NCBI GenBank assembly: GCA_003222395.1
Contig: QHWB01000032.1
Location: 124,001 to 188,000, forward strand
Origin: Acidobacteriota bacterium
GTDB lineage: Bacteria > Acidobacteriota > Vicinamibacteria > Vicinamibacterales > CAVVIG01
Length of the DNA stretch: 64,000 bases
Direction: 5' to 3'
Part shown: in pieces, positions 51,751-60,849 of the stretch
Position numbering within the stretch: the stretch's first letter is position 1
How the letters are laid out: each line of letters starts with the position of its first letter
Notes under the pieces: model-generated
The model's input: only the letters and a program-made list of their open reading frames with translations
Database searches by the model: none
Told to the model about the DNA's origin: nothing
Made by a program: the position numbers and the translations under genes

Positions 51751-52485
51751 TCAGGCGACCGCCCGGCGAGCGATCGGGACGATCACATCAGGCCGATCGG
51801 TGATCAATCCGTCGACGCCCCACTCGAGCAGGCGGCGCGCGTCGGCTTCAGTATCCACGGTCCACACCTGAACCGCCAAACCGGCGGCGTGCGCATCGTC
51901 GACGAATCGCGGCGACACGACGCGCGTCCGCCCGGCGACTTCCGGGACCTGATAGCCGTCGTACGCGGGACGTGCGACAGGCCAGCGGCACCACGACCGG
52001 TACAAGGCCCAGCGGACTTCTTCGCGCGCGGCGCTGGTGGCGATCGCCGGTTCGAGGGCGCGTACCGCGTACAGAACGCGTCGTCCGAACGATCCAACGC
52101 AGATGCGCTCGACGGCGCCGGCCCCGCGCACAACTTCGACGACCGCGCGCGCCATTTCCGGACGATTCTCTTTCAGCTCGATGATGACGCGCGCGTCGCG
52201 GTGCCGCGCCAGCACGTCGGACAACAGCGGAACGGCCGCCTCGGTCAGCTCATCTGCGCTGCGGCGCCCGATCGGTCCGGTGAGCGCCGTCGTGCGATCG
52301 AGTGTCCCATCGTGATGCACGACCACGCGGCCGTCGCGCGAGAGGCGCACGTCGAGCTCCAGTCCGTCGGCGCCGAGCGCGAGGCCGTTGTCGAACGCCG
52401 CCATCGTGTTCTCCGGCGCCAGCGCCGCGCCTCCTCGGTGCGCGAAGACGAGTGGCCGCGTCGATTCAAAGAACCGGTGCCTCAC
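51751..52485 (-). CDS. Glycerophosphodiester phosphodiesterase (GDPD)
   Basis: 244 aa from GTG 52485; a longer frame would run into the divergent MoxR gene. Motifs: FAHRGGAALAPENTMAAFDN (catalytic His and metal Glu at the N-terminus), GADGLELDVRLSRDGRVVVH HD metal site, ARVIIELKEN, AVQVWTVDTEADARRLLEWG and DGLITDRPDV. No signal peptide, so cytoplasmic hydrolysis of glycerophosphodiesters is expected. Likely co-transcribed with the dehydratase. Confidence 0.92.
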   Translation of the reverse strand: MRHRFFESTRPLVFAHRGGAALAPENTMAAFDNGLALGADGLELDVRLSRDGRVVVHHDGTLDRTTALTGPIGRRSADELTEAAVPLLSDVLARHRDARVIIELKENRPEMARAVVEVVRGAGAVERICVGSFGRRVLYAVRALEPAIATSAAREEVRWALYRSWCRWPVARPAYDGYQVPEVAGRTRVVSPRFVDDAHAAGLAVQVWTVDTEADARRLLEWGVDGLITDRPDVIVPIARRAVA

Positions 52486-52536
52486 CTGCCGAGTGTCACT
52501 CCAAGCACCCCGATGCGACAAACCATCGCCGCGAAT

Positions 52537-52545
52537 TGATAGAAT
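52537..52545 (+). promoter_or_regulatory. Extended -10 promoter 6 nt before an ATG
   Basis: TGATAGAAT is an extended -10 (TG-n-TAGAAT) ending 6 nt before the ATG at 52552, so the transcript should begin at or next to the A of the start codon. No Shine-Dalgarno is present. Confidence 0.5.
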
Positions 52546-52551
52546 CCATTC

Positions 52552-54042
52552 ATGGCCGCCATCCATACCCTCGGTGAGCTGCGGCGGTCGAGCCGCCGCT
52601 CACGTCCGGTCAAACAGGAGATCCGCGACAACCTCGTGCGCAAGCTCCAGACGGGCGAGATGCTCTTTCCCGGCATCATCGGTTACGACGACAGCGTCAT
52701 CCCGCAACTCGTCAACGCAATTCTTTCGAAGCACAATTTCATCCTGCTCGGACTGCGCGGCCAGGCCAAGAGCCGGATTCTGCGCGGGCTGGTCGATCTG
52801 CTCGACAACGAGATTCCGGTCGTTCCGGGCTGCGAGATCCACGACGATCCGCTCGCGCCGCTGTGCGCGGCGTGCCGCACGCGCGCCGCGACGGAAGGCG
52901 ACGAGATGCTCATCACGTGGCTGCCGCGGGAAGCGCGCTACGTGGAGAAGCTGGCGACGCCCGACGTGACCATCGCCGACATGGTCGGCGACATCGATCC
53001 GATCAAAGCGGCGCAGGCGGGCCTCAACCTCGCCGATGAGCTGACGATGCACTACGGCCTGCTGCCGCGGGCGAACCGCGGCATCTTCGCCATCAATGAG
53101 CTGCCGGACCTCGCCGGCAAGATTCAGGTGGGTCTCTTCAACATCCTGCAGGAAGGCGACGTTCAGATTAAGGGCTATCCGATCCGGCTGAAGCTCGACG
53201 TGCTGCTCGTCTTCACGGCGAACCCGGAAGATTACACGGCGCGCGGGAAGATCATCACGCCGCTGAAAGACCGCATCGGATCGGAAATCCGCACGCACTA
53301 TCCGGCGACGCGCCACAACGCGATGGCCATCACGCGGCAGGAAGCCTGGACCGAACGCGTCGGCGCGCTCAAAGTCGACGTGCCCAACTACGTACGCGAG
53401 GTCGTCGAGGAAGTGGCGTTCCAGGCGCGCGCCGACCGCAAGATCGACAAGCGGTCCGGCGTCAGCCAGCGCCTTCCGATCACGACGCTCGAGCTCGTCG
53501 TGTCGAACGCAGAGCGCCGCGCCCTCGCCAACGGCGAAGGGACCGTCGCGCCGCGCGTCACCGACATCTACGCTGCGCTGCCGTCGATCACCGGCAAGTT
53601 CGAGCTCGAGTACGAAGGCGAGCTGCGCGGCGCCGAACAGGTGGCGCGCGATCTCATCCGCTCGGCGGTCGGCAGCGTCTTCACCGGCCTCTTCGACGGC
53701 GTCGACACGCGGACCGTCGTCGAATGGTTCGACCTCGGCGGATCGCTGCCGCTCGGCGACAGCACGTCGGCCGACGACGTCATCGCCCAGACGCGATCGG
53801 TACAGGGGTTGCGCGAGTTGGCGGAGCGCACCGGTCTGGCGAAGGGCGCGCCGGCGCCGCTCGTCGCGTCGGCCATCGATTTCGTGCTCGAAGGCCTGTA
53901 CGCACAGAAGAAGATCGGCCGCAGCGATGAACGCGGCTACTCTGCCGCCGAGTCGACGCAGCGCCGGCCATCGCGCCGCGACGAACAGGTGATGGAAGAG
54001 GAAATCAGGATTCCAGGGGCGAAGAAGAAGTATTACAACTAG
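52552..54042 (+). CDS. MoxR/magnesium-chelatase-like AAA+ ATPase
   Basis: 496 aa. Walker [16 protein letters not shown] (about 63-77) and Walker [21 protein letters not shown] (about 178-197) define the AAA+ core. [20 protein letters not shown] (sensor 1 and Arg finger region) and a long C-terminal helical part (about 300-496) follow. It resembles the BchI/ChlI branch more than short MoxR proteins. Paired 9 bp downstream with a VWA protein, as in chelatase and MoxR-VWA systems that remodel or metallate partner proteins. Predicted leaderless. Confidence 0.9.
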   Translation: MAAIHTLGELRRSSRRSRPVKQEIRDNLVRKLQTGEMLFPGIIGYDDSVIPQLVNAILSKHNFILLGLRGQAKSRILRGLVDLLDNEIPVVPGCEIHDDPLAPLCAACRTRAATEGDEMLITWLPREARYVEKLATPDVTIADMVGDIDPIKAAQAGLNLADELTMHYGLLPRANRGIFAINELPDLAGKIQVGLFNILQEGDVQIKGYPIRLKLDVLLVFTANPEDYTARGKIITPLKDRIGSEIRTHYPATRHNAMAITRQEAWTERVGALKVDVPNYVREVVEEVAFQARADRKIDKRSGVSQRLPITTLELVVSNAERRALANGEGTVAPRVTDIYAALPSITGKFELEYEGELRGAEQVARDLIRSAVGSVFTGLFDGVDTRTVVEWFDLGGSLPLGDSTSADDVIAQTRSVQGLRELAERTGLAKGAPAPLVASAIDFVLEGLYAQKKIGRSDERGYSAAESTQRRPSRRDEQVMEEEIRIPGAKKKYYN

Positions 54043-54051
54043 TACGAATCA

Positions 54052-55323
54052 GTGAAATACAGATACACGAAATACACCGGCGATGAGCTCGACGATCTGG
54101 ATCTCGAGGATCTGGTCGCGAAGCTCTCCGACCTGCTGCTGGCGAGTGGCTTCGGCAATCCGTACGGAACCGACGAAGACGAGCGCACGATGCAGGCGCT
54201 GCACGATGCGATTCTCGATGCGCTGTTCAACGGCGGCGTGCTGCCCGAAGAAACAATCGAGCGGCTGCTCGGCGATCCGTCGGACGGCGATCAGGCAGAC
54301 GCGCGGTCGAAGCTGGAGGAACTGATCCAGCAGATCATCGAGCGCATGGCACAGGAAGGCTACATCTCGATGCCGCCGGACCTCGAGGCCGAGCGAGAGC
54401 GGCGGCAGGGGCGGAGCGGATCTGGCCGCGGTCAGGACGCGCCGCCGGTCACCTTCGAAGTGACCGACAAGGCGCTCGACTTCCTCGGGTATCGAGCGCT
54501 GCGCGATCTGCTCGGCTCGCTCGGCAAGAGCAGCTTCGGCCGTCACGACACGCGAGAGCAGGCGACCGGCGTCGAAGTGATGGCCGCGCCCAAGCCGTAC
54601 GAGTACGGTGATACGCTGAACCTCGATCCGGCGGCGACGCTGCTGAACGCCGTGCAGCGGCAACACGAACACGGCGAGGACACGTCGAGGATTCGCGTCA
54701 CGCACGCGGATCTGATGGTGGCACAGGGCGAGTATCAGAGCTCGTGCGCCACGGTGCTGATGCTCGACTGCAGCCACTCGATGATCCTCTACGGGGAAGA
54801 TCGATTCACTCCCGCCAAGCGCGTCGCGCTCGCGCTCGCGCAACTGATCAAGACGCAGTACCCGGGCGATGCGTTGAAGGTCGTCCTGTTCCACGACTCG
54901 GCGGAGGAAATTCCGCTCGCGGAGCTCGGACGCGTGCGCGTCGGCCCGTACTACACGAACACGCGCGAAGGATTGCGGCTGGCGCGGCGCATTCTCGATC
55001 GGCAGCGCAAAGACATGCGCCAGATCATCATGATTACCGACGGCAAACCGTCGGCGCTCACCCAGGCGGACGGCCGCATTTACAAGAACGCCTTCGGGCT
55101 CGACCCGTTCATCGTCGCCGAGACGTGTGCCGAGGTGGCCGCCTGCCGAAAGAGCGGCATCATGATCAACACCTTCATGCTTGCGCGCGACTACGATCTC
55201 GTCAGCTTCGTCCGCCGCGTCGCGGCCATCTGCAAAGGCAAGGCGTACTTCACGACGCCGTATACGCTCGGCCAGTATGTCCTGATGGACTACATGGACA
55301 AGAAGACCAAGACGATTCACTGA
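54052..55323 (+). CDS. VWA domain protein partner of the MoxR-like ATPase
   Basis: 423 aa from GTG 54052. Acidic helical N-terminus ([20 protein letters not shown]) and an Arg/Gly-rich linker near 125. The C-terminal VWA domain (about 235-420) has a complete [22 protein letters not shown] (DxSxS-like DCSHS), Thr in YTNTREGL, and [13 protein letters not shown]. Cytoplasmic, no signal or TM. With the ATPase it forms a chelatase-like two-component machine; the target is unknown. Confidence 0.92.
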   Translation: MKYRYTKYTGDELDDLDLEDLVAKLSDLLLASGFGNPYGTDEDERTMQALHDAILDALFNGGVLPEETIERLLGDPSDGDQADARSKLEELIQQIIERMAQEGYISMPPDLEAERERRQGRSGSGRGQDAPPVTFEVTDKALDFLGYRALRDLLGSLGKSSFGRHDTREQATGVEVMAAPKPYEYGDTLNLDPAATLLNAVQRQHEHGEDTSRIRVTHADLMVAQGEYQSSCATVLMLDCSHSMILYGEDRFTPAKRVALALAQLIKTQYPGDALKVVLFHDSAEEIPLAELGRVRVGPYYTNTREGLRLARRILDRQRKDMRQIIMITDGKPSALTQADGRIYKNAFGLDPFIVAETCAEVAACRKSGIMINTFMLARDYDLVSFVRRVAAICKGKAYFTTPYTLGQYVLMDYMDKKTKTIH

Positions 55324-55325
55324 CG

Positions 55326-55409
55326 CTGAGATTTCAGATTGCAGATTGCCGATCAATCAATCTGCAATCGATCTGCAATCAATCTGAAATCTGAGATCTG
55401 AAATCTGCA
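55326..55409 (+). repeat. AT-rich stuttering repeat (AATCTGCAAT / TCTGAAATCT words)
   Basis: The entire 84-bp gap consists of permuted words AATCTGCAAT, CAATCTGAAATCTGA, GATCTGAAATCTGC and their inverse TTTCAGATTGCAGATT. They form weak hairpins and run directly into the ATG at 55410. It is conspicuously AT-rich in a GC-rich genome. Confidence 0.65.
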
Positions 55410-56042
55410 ATGTCCGATCTATTGCCCTTGTTCCCGCTTCCCAACGTCGTTCTCTTCCCGAACGTCTTCCTCCCGCTGCACATCTTCGAGCCGCGCTACC
55501 GCGAGATGGTGGCGGACGCGGTGGCGAGCGATCGATTGATTGGCATGGTGCTGCTGCGTCCGGGCTGGAACGACGACTACGAGGGCAGGCCGCCGGTGTA
55601 TCCGGTCGGCTGCAGCGGCGTCCTCACACACGTGGAGCGACTGTCGGACGGCCGGTACGACATCGTGCTGCGAGGCCTCGAGCGCTTTCGAGTCCTCGAA
55701 GAGGAGCACAGCAAGAGCTACCGGCGCGCCATCGTCGAGCCGCTGCGCGAACCGCCGCCTGCGTCCGAGGACCGCCAGATCATCCGAAACTGTCGATCGA
55801 AGCTGGAAGCGATGCTCGTCCCGGCCGTCGAGAAGGCCGGCGCGGACGCCAGGATGCCGGCGGCGATGTCAGACGAGGATTTGGTGAATGCGCTCGCGCA
55901 GTACCTCGATCTCGAGCCGCTCGAGAAGCAGGCGCTGCTCGAGCAGCGCGGCCTCCGGTCGCGCGCGCAGTCGCTCGTCGAGCTCCTGGAGATGAAGATG
56001 CTGGCGTCGAAGGTCCCAAGGGGATCGAGCGTCGCGCACTGA
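55410..56042 (+). CDS. Lon N-terminal substrate-binding domain protein
   Basis: 210 aa, Lon_substr_bdg (PUA-like) domain alone: LLPLFPLPNVVLFPNVFLPL at the start, HIFEPRYREMVADAVASDRL, then GCSGVLTHVERLSDGRYDIV and a helical C-terminus. No protease or ATPase part. Stand-alone Lon-N proteins are thought to be adaptors or substrate binders. It follows the MoxR-VWA pair on the same strand, so it may supply substrates or act independently. Confidence 0.92.
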   Translation: MSDLLPLFPLPNVVLFPNVFLPLHIFEPRYREMVADAVASDRLIGMVLLRPGWNDDYEGRPPVYPVGCSGVLTHVERLSDGRYDIVLRGLERFRVLEEEHSKSYRRAIVEPLREPPPASEDRQIIRNCRSKLEAMLVPAVEKAGADARMPAAMSDEDLVNALAQYLDLEPLEKQALLEQRGLRSRAQSLVELLEMKMLASKVPRGSSVAH

Positions 56043-56054
56043 GCGCGGCAGAGC

Positions 56055-56813
56055 TCACCCGGGTTCGGGGTTCTTGGTTCCAGGTTCGCGTCGACCGAAA
56101 ACTAGACCGCACTCGATATCCGACCTCGCCGCATCCCGCAGCCGCCCGATTTCGCGACGACCGGTTCCGGAGGGCGCCACCGCCGGGTGAATGATCACAT
56201 CGATGGGACCTCGACGGAACAGTCGTGCTCCGGGACCCATCACCGTGCGCGTCCCACGAACGGTGATCGGCACGACGTCACGTCCGGTCGCGACCGCCGC
56301 GCGAAAGGCTCCCGCACGAAACGGTTCGAGGTCGGGTCCGCGAGCCCTGTGTCCCTCCGGATAAATCAACACTGACGATCCATCCCGCAGCGCTGCTTCG
56401 ATGACATCGACCGAGCCGGCGCGCGTCGCCGCGCTCCGACGATCGACGGTGATGTATCTCGCCTTCCGAATCGCGGTGCCGACGACGGGCCACGCCGCGT
56501 ACCGGCGAGCGACGACGAAGCGGTACGCCGACGGGATAGCCGCCATCAGGACGATCGAGTCGAGATAGCTCGTGTGGTTGCTGACGAACACGACCGGCCG
56601 ATCGCCAGGCACGTGAGCGGCGCCGCTGACTCGCAGCCTGCACCCGCTCGCGGCAAGCAGCCATCGCGCCCACCGTTTCGACCACAAGTCGGACCGTCGC
56701 CCCGGCGGAAGCAGCAACAGCACCAGCCATGCAGGAGGCACGCTGATCGCGAGGAGCGCCACGACGTAGACCGTGAACGCGAGCGCCGCAATGCGCTCCG
56801 GCTGCCGCCTCAT
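56055..56813 (-). CDS. 1-acyl-sn-glycerol-3-phosphate acyltransferase family (PlsC-like)
   Basis: 252 aa. An N-terminal TM segment (AALAFTVYVVALLAISVPPA) and VFVSNHTSYLDSIVLMAA (catalytic NHx4D-type motif, about 83). ARYITVDRRSA and LIYPEGHRARGPDLEPFRAG (block with EGHR in place of EGTR) follow. The C-terminal residues REPGTKNPEPG are encoded by a stuttering repeat (56060-56088), so the original end was probably nearby. The ATG overlaps the GNAT gene stop (ATGA). It probably O-acylates the product of the GNAT partner or lysophosphatidate. Confidence 0.9.
   Translation of the reverse strand: MRRQPERIAALAFTVYVVALLAISVPPAWLVLLLLPPGRRSDLWSKRWARWLLAASGCRLRVSGAAHVPGDRPVVFVSNHTSYLDSIVLMAAIPSAYRFVVARRYAAWPVVGTAIRKARYITVDRRSAATRAGSVDVIEAALRDGSSVLIYPEGHRARGPDLEPFRAGAFRAAVATGRDVVPITVRGTRTVMGPGARLFRRGPIDVIIHPAVAPSGTGRREIGRLRDAARSDIECGLVFGRREPGTKNPEPG
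56058..56090 (+). repeat. Stuttering repeat at PlsC 3' end (GGTTCTTGGTTCC words)
   Basis: GGGTTCGGGGTTCTTGGTTC and CAGGTTCG are degenerate GGTTC repeats matching the reverse strand of the coxL-coxM spacer (31743-31790). They encode the last residues and stop of the PlsC-like protein. Confidence 0.55.
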
Positions 56814-57376
56814 GCGCCGGTATGCCGGAACAGCGCGTGCGCTCGCGGCGCGAACCGTTCGAGCGTCAGCATCATCGGTTGGAACTGCGCCTCCGGCGTG
56901 CCGATGAGGGGACCGAACGGCTCGAACCCGAGGTGGGCGTACAGCTTCTGCTGTTGGACGATCCCGGAGATGACGGCGAGGTCGTAGCCGCAGGCGATCG
57001 CGTAGCGCCACACGGCGTCGAGCAGAAGGGGCAGCAGCCGGCCGCGGCGATCGCGGCGGTCGATCGCGAGCAGCCGCAGCTCGCACACCGACCGGCGGGG
57101 AGGCAGGTACGCGTCGAGGTCCGCGAGCCGCTCGTCCAGAGAAAACGGACGCGTACCGCGAATCGCCACCATGCCGACGAGGCGTCGATCGCGCAGGCCG
57201 ATGACGTACGTGTTTTGGGAATCGAAGCGGTCCACGAGCCGTCGGGTCGGCACGGCCGCGTACCGCGGGATTTCTTCCGCGAACGTCTCGTGGTTGAGCG
57301 CGTAGATCTGCTCGAACTCGAACGGTTCGGTGGCGAGCTTGATGTGCAAGGCGTTCTGCTTATGGCGCATATTCAA
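56810..57376 (-). CDS. GNAT-fold N-acyltransferase (FeeM/ornithine-lipid-type)
   Basis: 188 aa (ATG 57376; ATG 57370 also possible). It opens with IKLATEPFEFEQIYALNHET, then RRLVDRFDSQNTYVIGLRDR and LVGMVAIRGTRPFSLDERLA. The GNAT acyl-CoA/ACP site is in RLLAIDRRDRRGRLLPLLLD and the final strand/helix in YAHLGFEPFGPLIGTPEAQF. These blocks resemble long-chain N-acyl amino acid synthases rather than ribosomal acetylases. Coupled to a PlsC gene by ATGA, as in N-acyl amino acid lipid pathways (OlsB-OlsA, GlsB-GlsA). The product amino acid is unknown. A two-hairpin element directly precedes the start. Confidence 0.8.
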   Translation of the reverse strand: MNMRHKQNALHIKLATEPFEFEQIYALNHETFAEEIPRYAAVPTRRLVDRFDSQNTYVIGLRDRRLVGMVAIRGTRPFSLDERLADLDAYLPPRRSVCELRLLAIDRRDRRGRLLPLLLDAVWRYAIACGYDLAVISGIVQQQKLYAHLGFEPFGPLIGTPEAQFQPMMLTLERFAPRAHALFRHTGA

Positions 57377-57446
57377 TCGCGGCGGGGACCCACCCCGCCG
57401 CTGTTGCTCGGCGCATGCGCGCCTCGCAACGGCTCAAGGCTGTTGG
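57368..57446 (-). repeat. Two-hairpin leader element, copy B
   Basis: On the GNAT coding strand: CAGCCTTGAGCCGTTGCGAG, then GCGC...GCGCCGAGCAAC closing the first stem. Next is a perfect 9-bp stem GCGGCGGGG-TGGGT-CCCCGCCGC at 57373-57395, only a few bases before the start codon. Nearly identical to copy A at 30.8 kb over about 60 nt. Confidence 0.68.
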
Positions 57447-57460
57447 CACGCTCTTGTCCT

Positions 57461-58576
<1,116 letters not shown>

Positions 58577-58611
58577 ATCCACTGATAATAACTTCTCTCG
58601 AGAGGGCCCGC
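58577..58611. promoter_or_regulatory. Compact divergent promoter region
   Basis: The 35-bp gap contains TATTAT on the minus strand (58590-58585), 8 nt before the reductase ATG. GATAAT on the plus strand (58584-58589) lies 22 nt before the peptidase ATG, followed by a GAGAGGG ribosome site. The -10 boxes overlap, so the two genes may be co-regulated. Confidence 0.45.
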
Positions 58612-60849
58612 ATGCTGTACCGACTTCCGATTGCCGCCGCGTGCGCCGTCGCATTTACCGTTGCGCTGCCCAACGCCGCGAATCACCGGTTCATTACCGA
58701 AACCGATCTGTACAAGTTCACGTGGATCGCGGATCCGCAGATCTCGCCCGACGGGTCCGCCGTGGCCTTCGTGCGCGTCGTCGTCAACGAGAAGGAGAAC
58801 CGCTACGAGACGTCGCTCTATACGGTGCCGACCAGCGGATCGGAATCGCCGCGACGGCTGACGGCGGGCACTCGGGACGTCAGTCCGCGCTGGTCGCCGG
58901 ACGGAAAGAAGATCGCGTTCATCCGGACGCCTGCGAGTCAACCGAACGGTTCCGCGAGTCAATCGACCGATCCCGCCCAATCGGGCGGTTCAGACAGTGC
59001 CAGGCAGCAATCGAGCCAGGTGTTTCTCCTGCAGATGGACGGCGGTGAAGCGCGTCCGCTGACCGATTTGTCCGGCGGCGTCACCGCGCTCGCGTGGTCA
59101 CGCGACGGCAAAACGATCGCATTCACCGCGACGAACGGGCGGGACGGGCAGGAGGGGCGGGAAAGACAGGAGGGGCGCGAGAGGCCGGAGGGGCGCGAGA
59201 GGCAGGAGCAGGAGGCGCCGAAGAGTGATGTCAGAGTGATTACGCGGGCCGTGTACCGCGCCAACGGCAATCCAACCTACGTCGACAACGAACGTCACTC
59301 GCACATCTTCACCGTACGCGCGCCGGACGATGGCGCCGACAAGCCGGTGCCGACGCAGATTACCGACGGCGACTTCGACGAGCAGGGCATCGAGTGGTCG
59401 CCGGACGGATCGAAGATCTACTTCACGTCGGTCCGCGTGCCCGAGCCGTACTACGACGAGAACGACGGTGAGTTGTTCAGCGTCGGGGTGTCCGGGGGAC
59501 CGCTGACGAAGGTGGCGAGCATCGAGGGCGGCATCGGCAGCATTTCGGTGTCGCCGGATGGTAAGCGGATCGCGTTCGTCGGCACCGAACGCGGCAGGCC
59601 GATCCGTTCCTACAGTCAGCCCGACCTGTGGGTGACCGAGGCGACGCCGAACAGTGCGCCGAAGAATCTCACGGCGAAGTACGACTTCGACATCGCCGGC
59701 GGCATCGGTGGCGATCAGGCCGCGCCGCGCGGGCAGAATCGCAAGCCGATCGTCTGGTCATCTGACGGCAGAAAGATCGCCGTCGTCGCGGCCGAGCGTG
59801 GCAGCTCGAACCTGAAAATCGTCGACGTCGCAACCGGCCGCGTCAATCCGCTCACGGACAGCACGCAGGACGTGATCGCCTACAGCGCGACGCCGCAGGG
59901 CAACAAGTTTGCGGCGACGTTCTCGACGCAGACGAACATCGGCGACATATTCTTTCTGGACTACTCGCCGACGTCGCAGGAGCCGCATCGCGCACAGATC
60001 ACGCACGTGAATGACGATCTATTCAAGGACATTCGGCAGAGCGAGCCGGAGGAAGTCTGGTACCGCACGTTCGATGGCAAACAGATCCAGGGATGGATTC
60101 TCAAGCCGCCCGACTTCGATCCGTCGAAAAAGTACCCGCTGATTCTCGAGATCCACGGCGGGCCGCACTCCGCCTACGGCAACGTCTACACGCACGAATT
60201 TCAGTGGATAGCGGCGAAAGGGTACGTCGTCCTGTTTACCAACCCGCGCGGCAGCACTACGTACGGTCAGGAGTTCGGCAACATCATCCAGTACCACTAC
60301 CCGGGCGACGACTACAAGGATCTGATGGCCGGCGTGGACGAGATGCTGAAGAAGGGGTACATCGACGCGAATCGACTCGGCGTCACCGGCGGCAGCGGCG
60401 GCGGACTGCTGACCAACTGGACGATCACGCAGACGCAGCGCTTCAAGGCGGCCGTCGCGCAGCGCGACATCGCCGACTGGTACGGATTCTGGTTCACTGC
60501 CGACTTCACGCTGTTCCAACCGACATGGTTCCACAAGGCGCCTTGGGAGGATCCACAGGATTTCGCGGCAAGGTCACCGATCACGCACGTCGCCAACGTC
60601 ACGACGCCGCTGATGCTCGTGCTCGGCGATCAGGACTACCGCACGCCGCCGGCTGACGGCGGTGAGATGATGTTCCGCGCGCTGAAGTATCGCAGGATTC
60701 CGACGGTCATGGTCCGCTTCCCGCGCGAGACTCACGAGCTGTCGCGTTCGGGCGAGCCGCGCCACCGCGTCGAGCGCCTGCAGCACATCGTCGGGTGGAT
60801 GGACCAGTGGCTGATGGGTAAGAAGAACGCGATGTACCCGACGCAGTAG
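58612..60849 (+). CDS. S9 family prolyl oligopeptidase-like serine peptidase
   Basis: 745 aa, signal peptide MLYRLPIAAACAVAFTVALP. WD40/PD40-like beta-propeller (about 40-440: ISPDGSAVAFVRV, SPDGKRIAFVG). C-terminal alpha/beta hydrolase (about 490-745) with nucleophile Ser in LGVTGGSGGGLLTNW (about 595), Asp in LVLGDQDYRTPPADG (about 672) and His in FPRETHELSRSGEP (about 707). An in-frame tandem repeat (QEGRERQEGRERPEGRERQE, about residues 180-199) is inserted between propeller blades. The 3' end overlaps the convergent PIG-L gene by 143 bp. Confidence 0.93.
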   Translation: MLYRLPIAAACAVAFTVALPNAANHRFITETDLYKFTWIADPQISPDGSAVAFVRVVVNEKENRYETSLYTVPTSGSESPRRLTAGTRDVSPRWSPDGKKIAFIRTPASQPNGSASQSTDPAQSGGSDSARQQSSQVFLLQMDGGEARPLTDLSGGVTALAWSRDGKTIAFTATNGRDGQEGRERQEGRERPEGRERQEQEAPKSDVRVITRAVYRANGNPTYVDNERHSHIFTVRAPDDGADKPVPTQITDGDFDEQGIEWSPDGSKIYFTSVRVPEPYYDENDGELFSVGVSGGPLTKVASIEGGIGSISVSPDGKRIAFVGTERGRPIRSYSQPDLWVTEATPNSAPKNLTAKYDFDIAGGIGGDQAAPRGQNRKPIVWSSDGRKIAVVAAERGSSNLKIVDVATGRVNPLTDSTQDVIAYSATPQGNKFAATFSTQTNIGDIFFLDYSPTSQEPHRAQITHVNDDLFKDIRQSEPEEVWYRTFDGKQIQGWILKPPDFDPSKKYPLILEIHGGPHSAYGNVYTHEFQWIAAKGYVVLFTNPRGSTTYGQEFGNIIQYHYPGDDYKDLMAGVDEMLKKGYIDANRLGVTGGSGGGLLTNWTITQTQRFKAAVAQRDIADWYGFWFTADFTLFQPTWFHKAPWEDPQDFAARSPITHVANVTTPLMLVLGDQDYRTPPADGGEMMFRALKYRRIPTVMVRFPRETHELSRSGEPRHRVERLQHIVGWMDQWLMGKKNAMYPTQ
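59139..59213 (+). repeat. Purine-rich tandem repeat inside S9 peptidase gene
   Basis: Degenerate G/A-rich 18-nt units (GGGCAGGAGGGGCGGGAAAG, CAGGAGGGGCGCGAGAGG) encode the (QEGRER) repeats. Related GGGCAGGA/GGGCGGGA words occur at 39530-39632 and 60866-60965. Confidence 0.7.
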
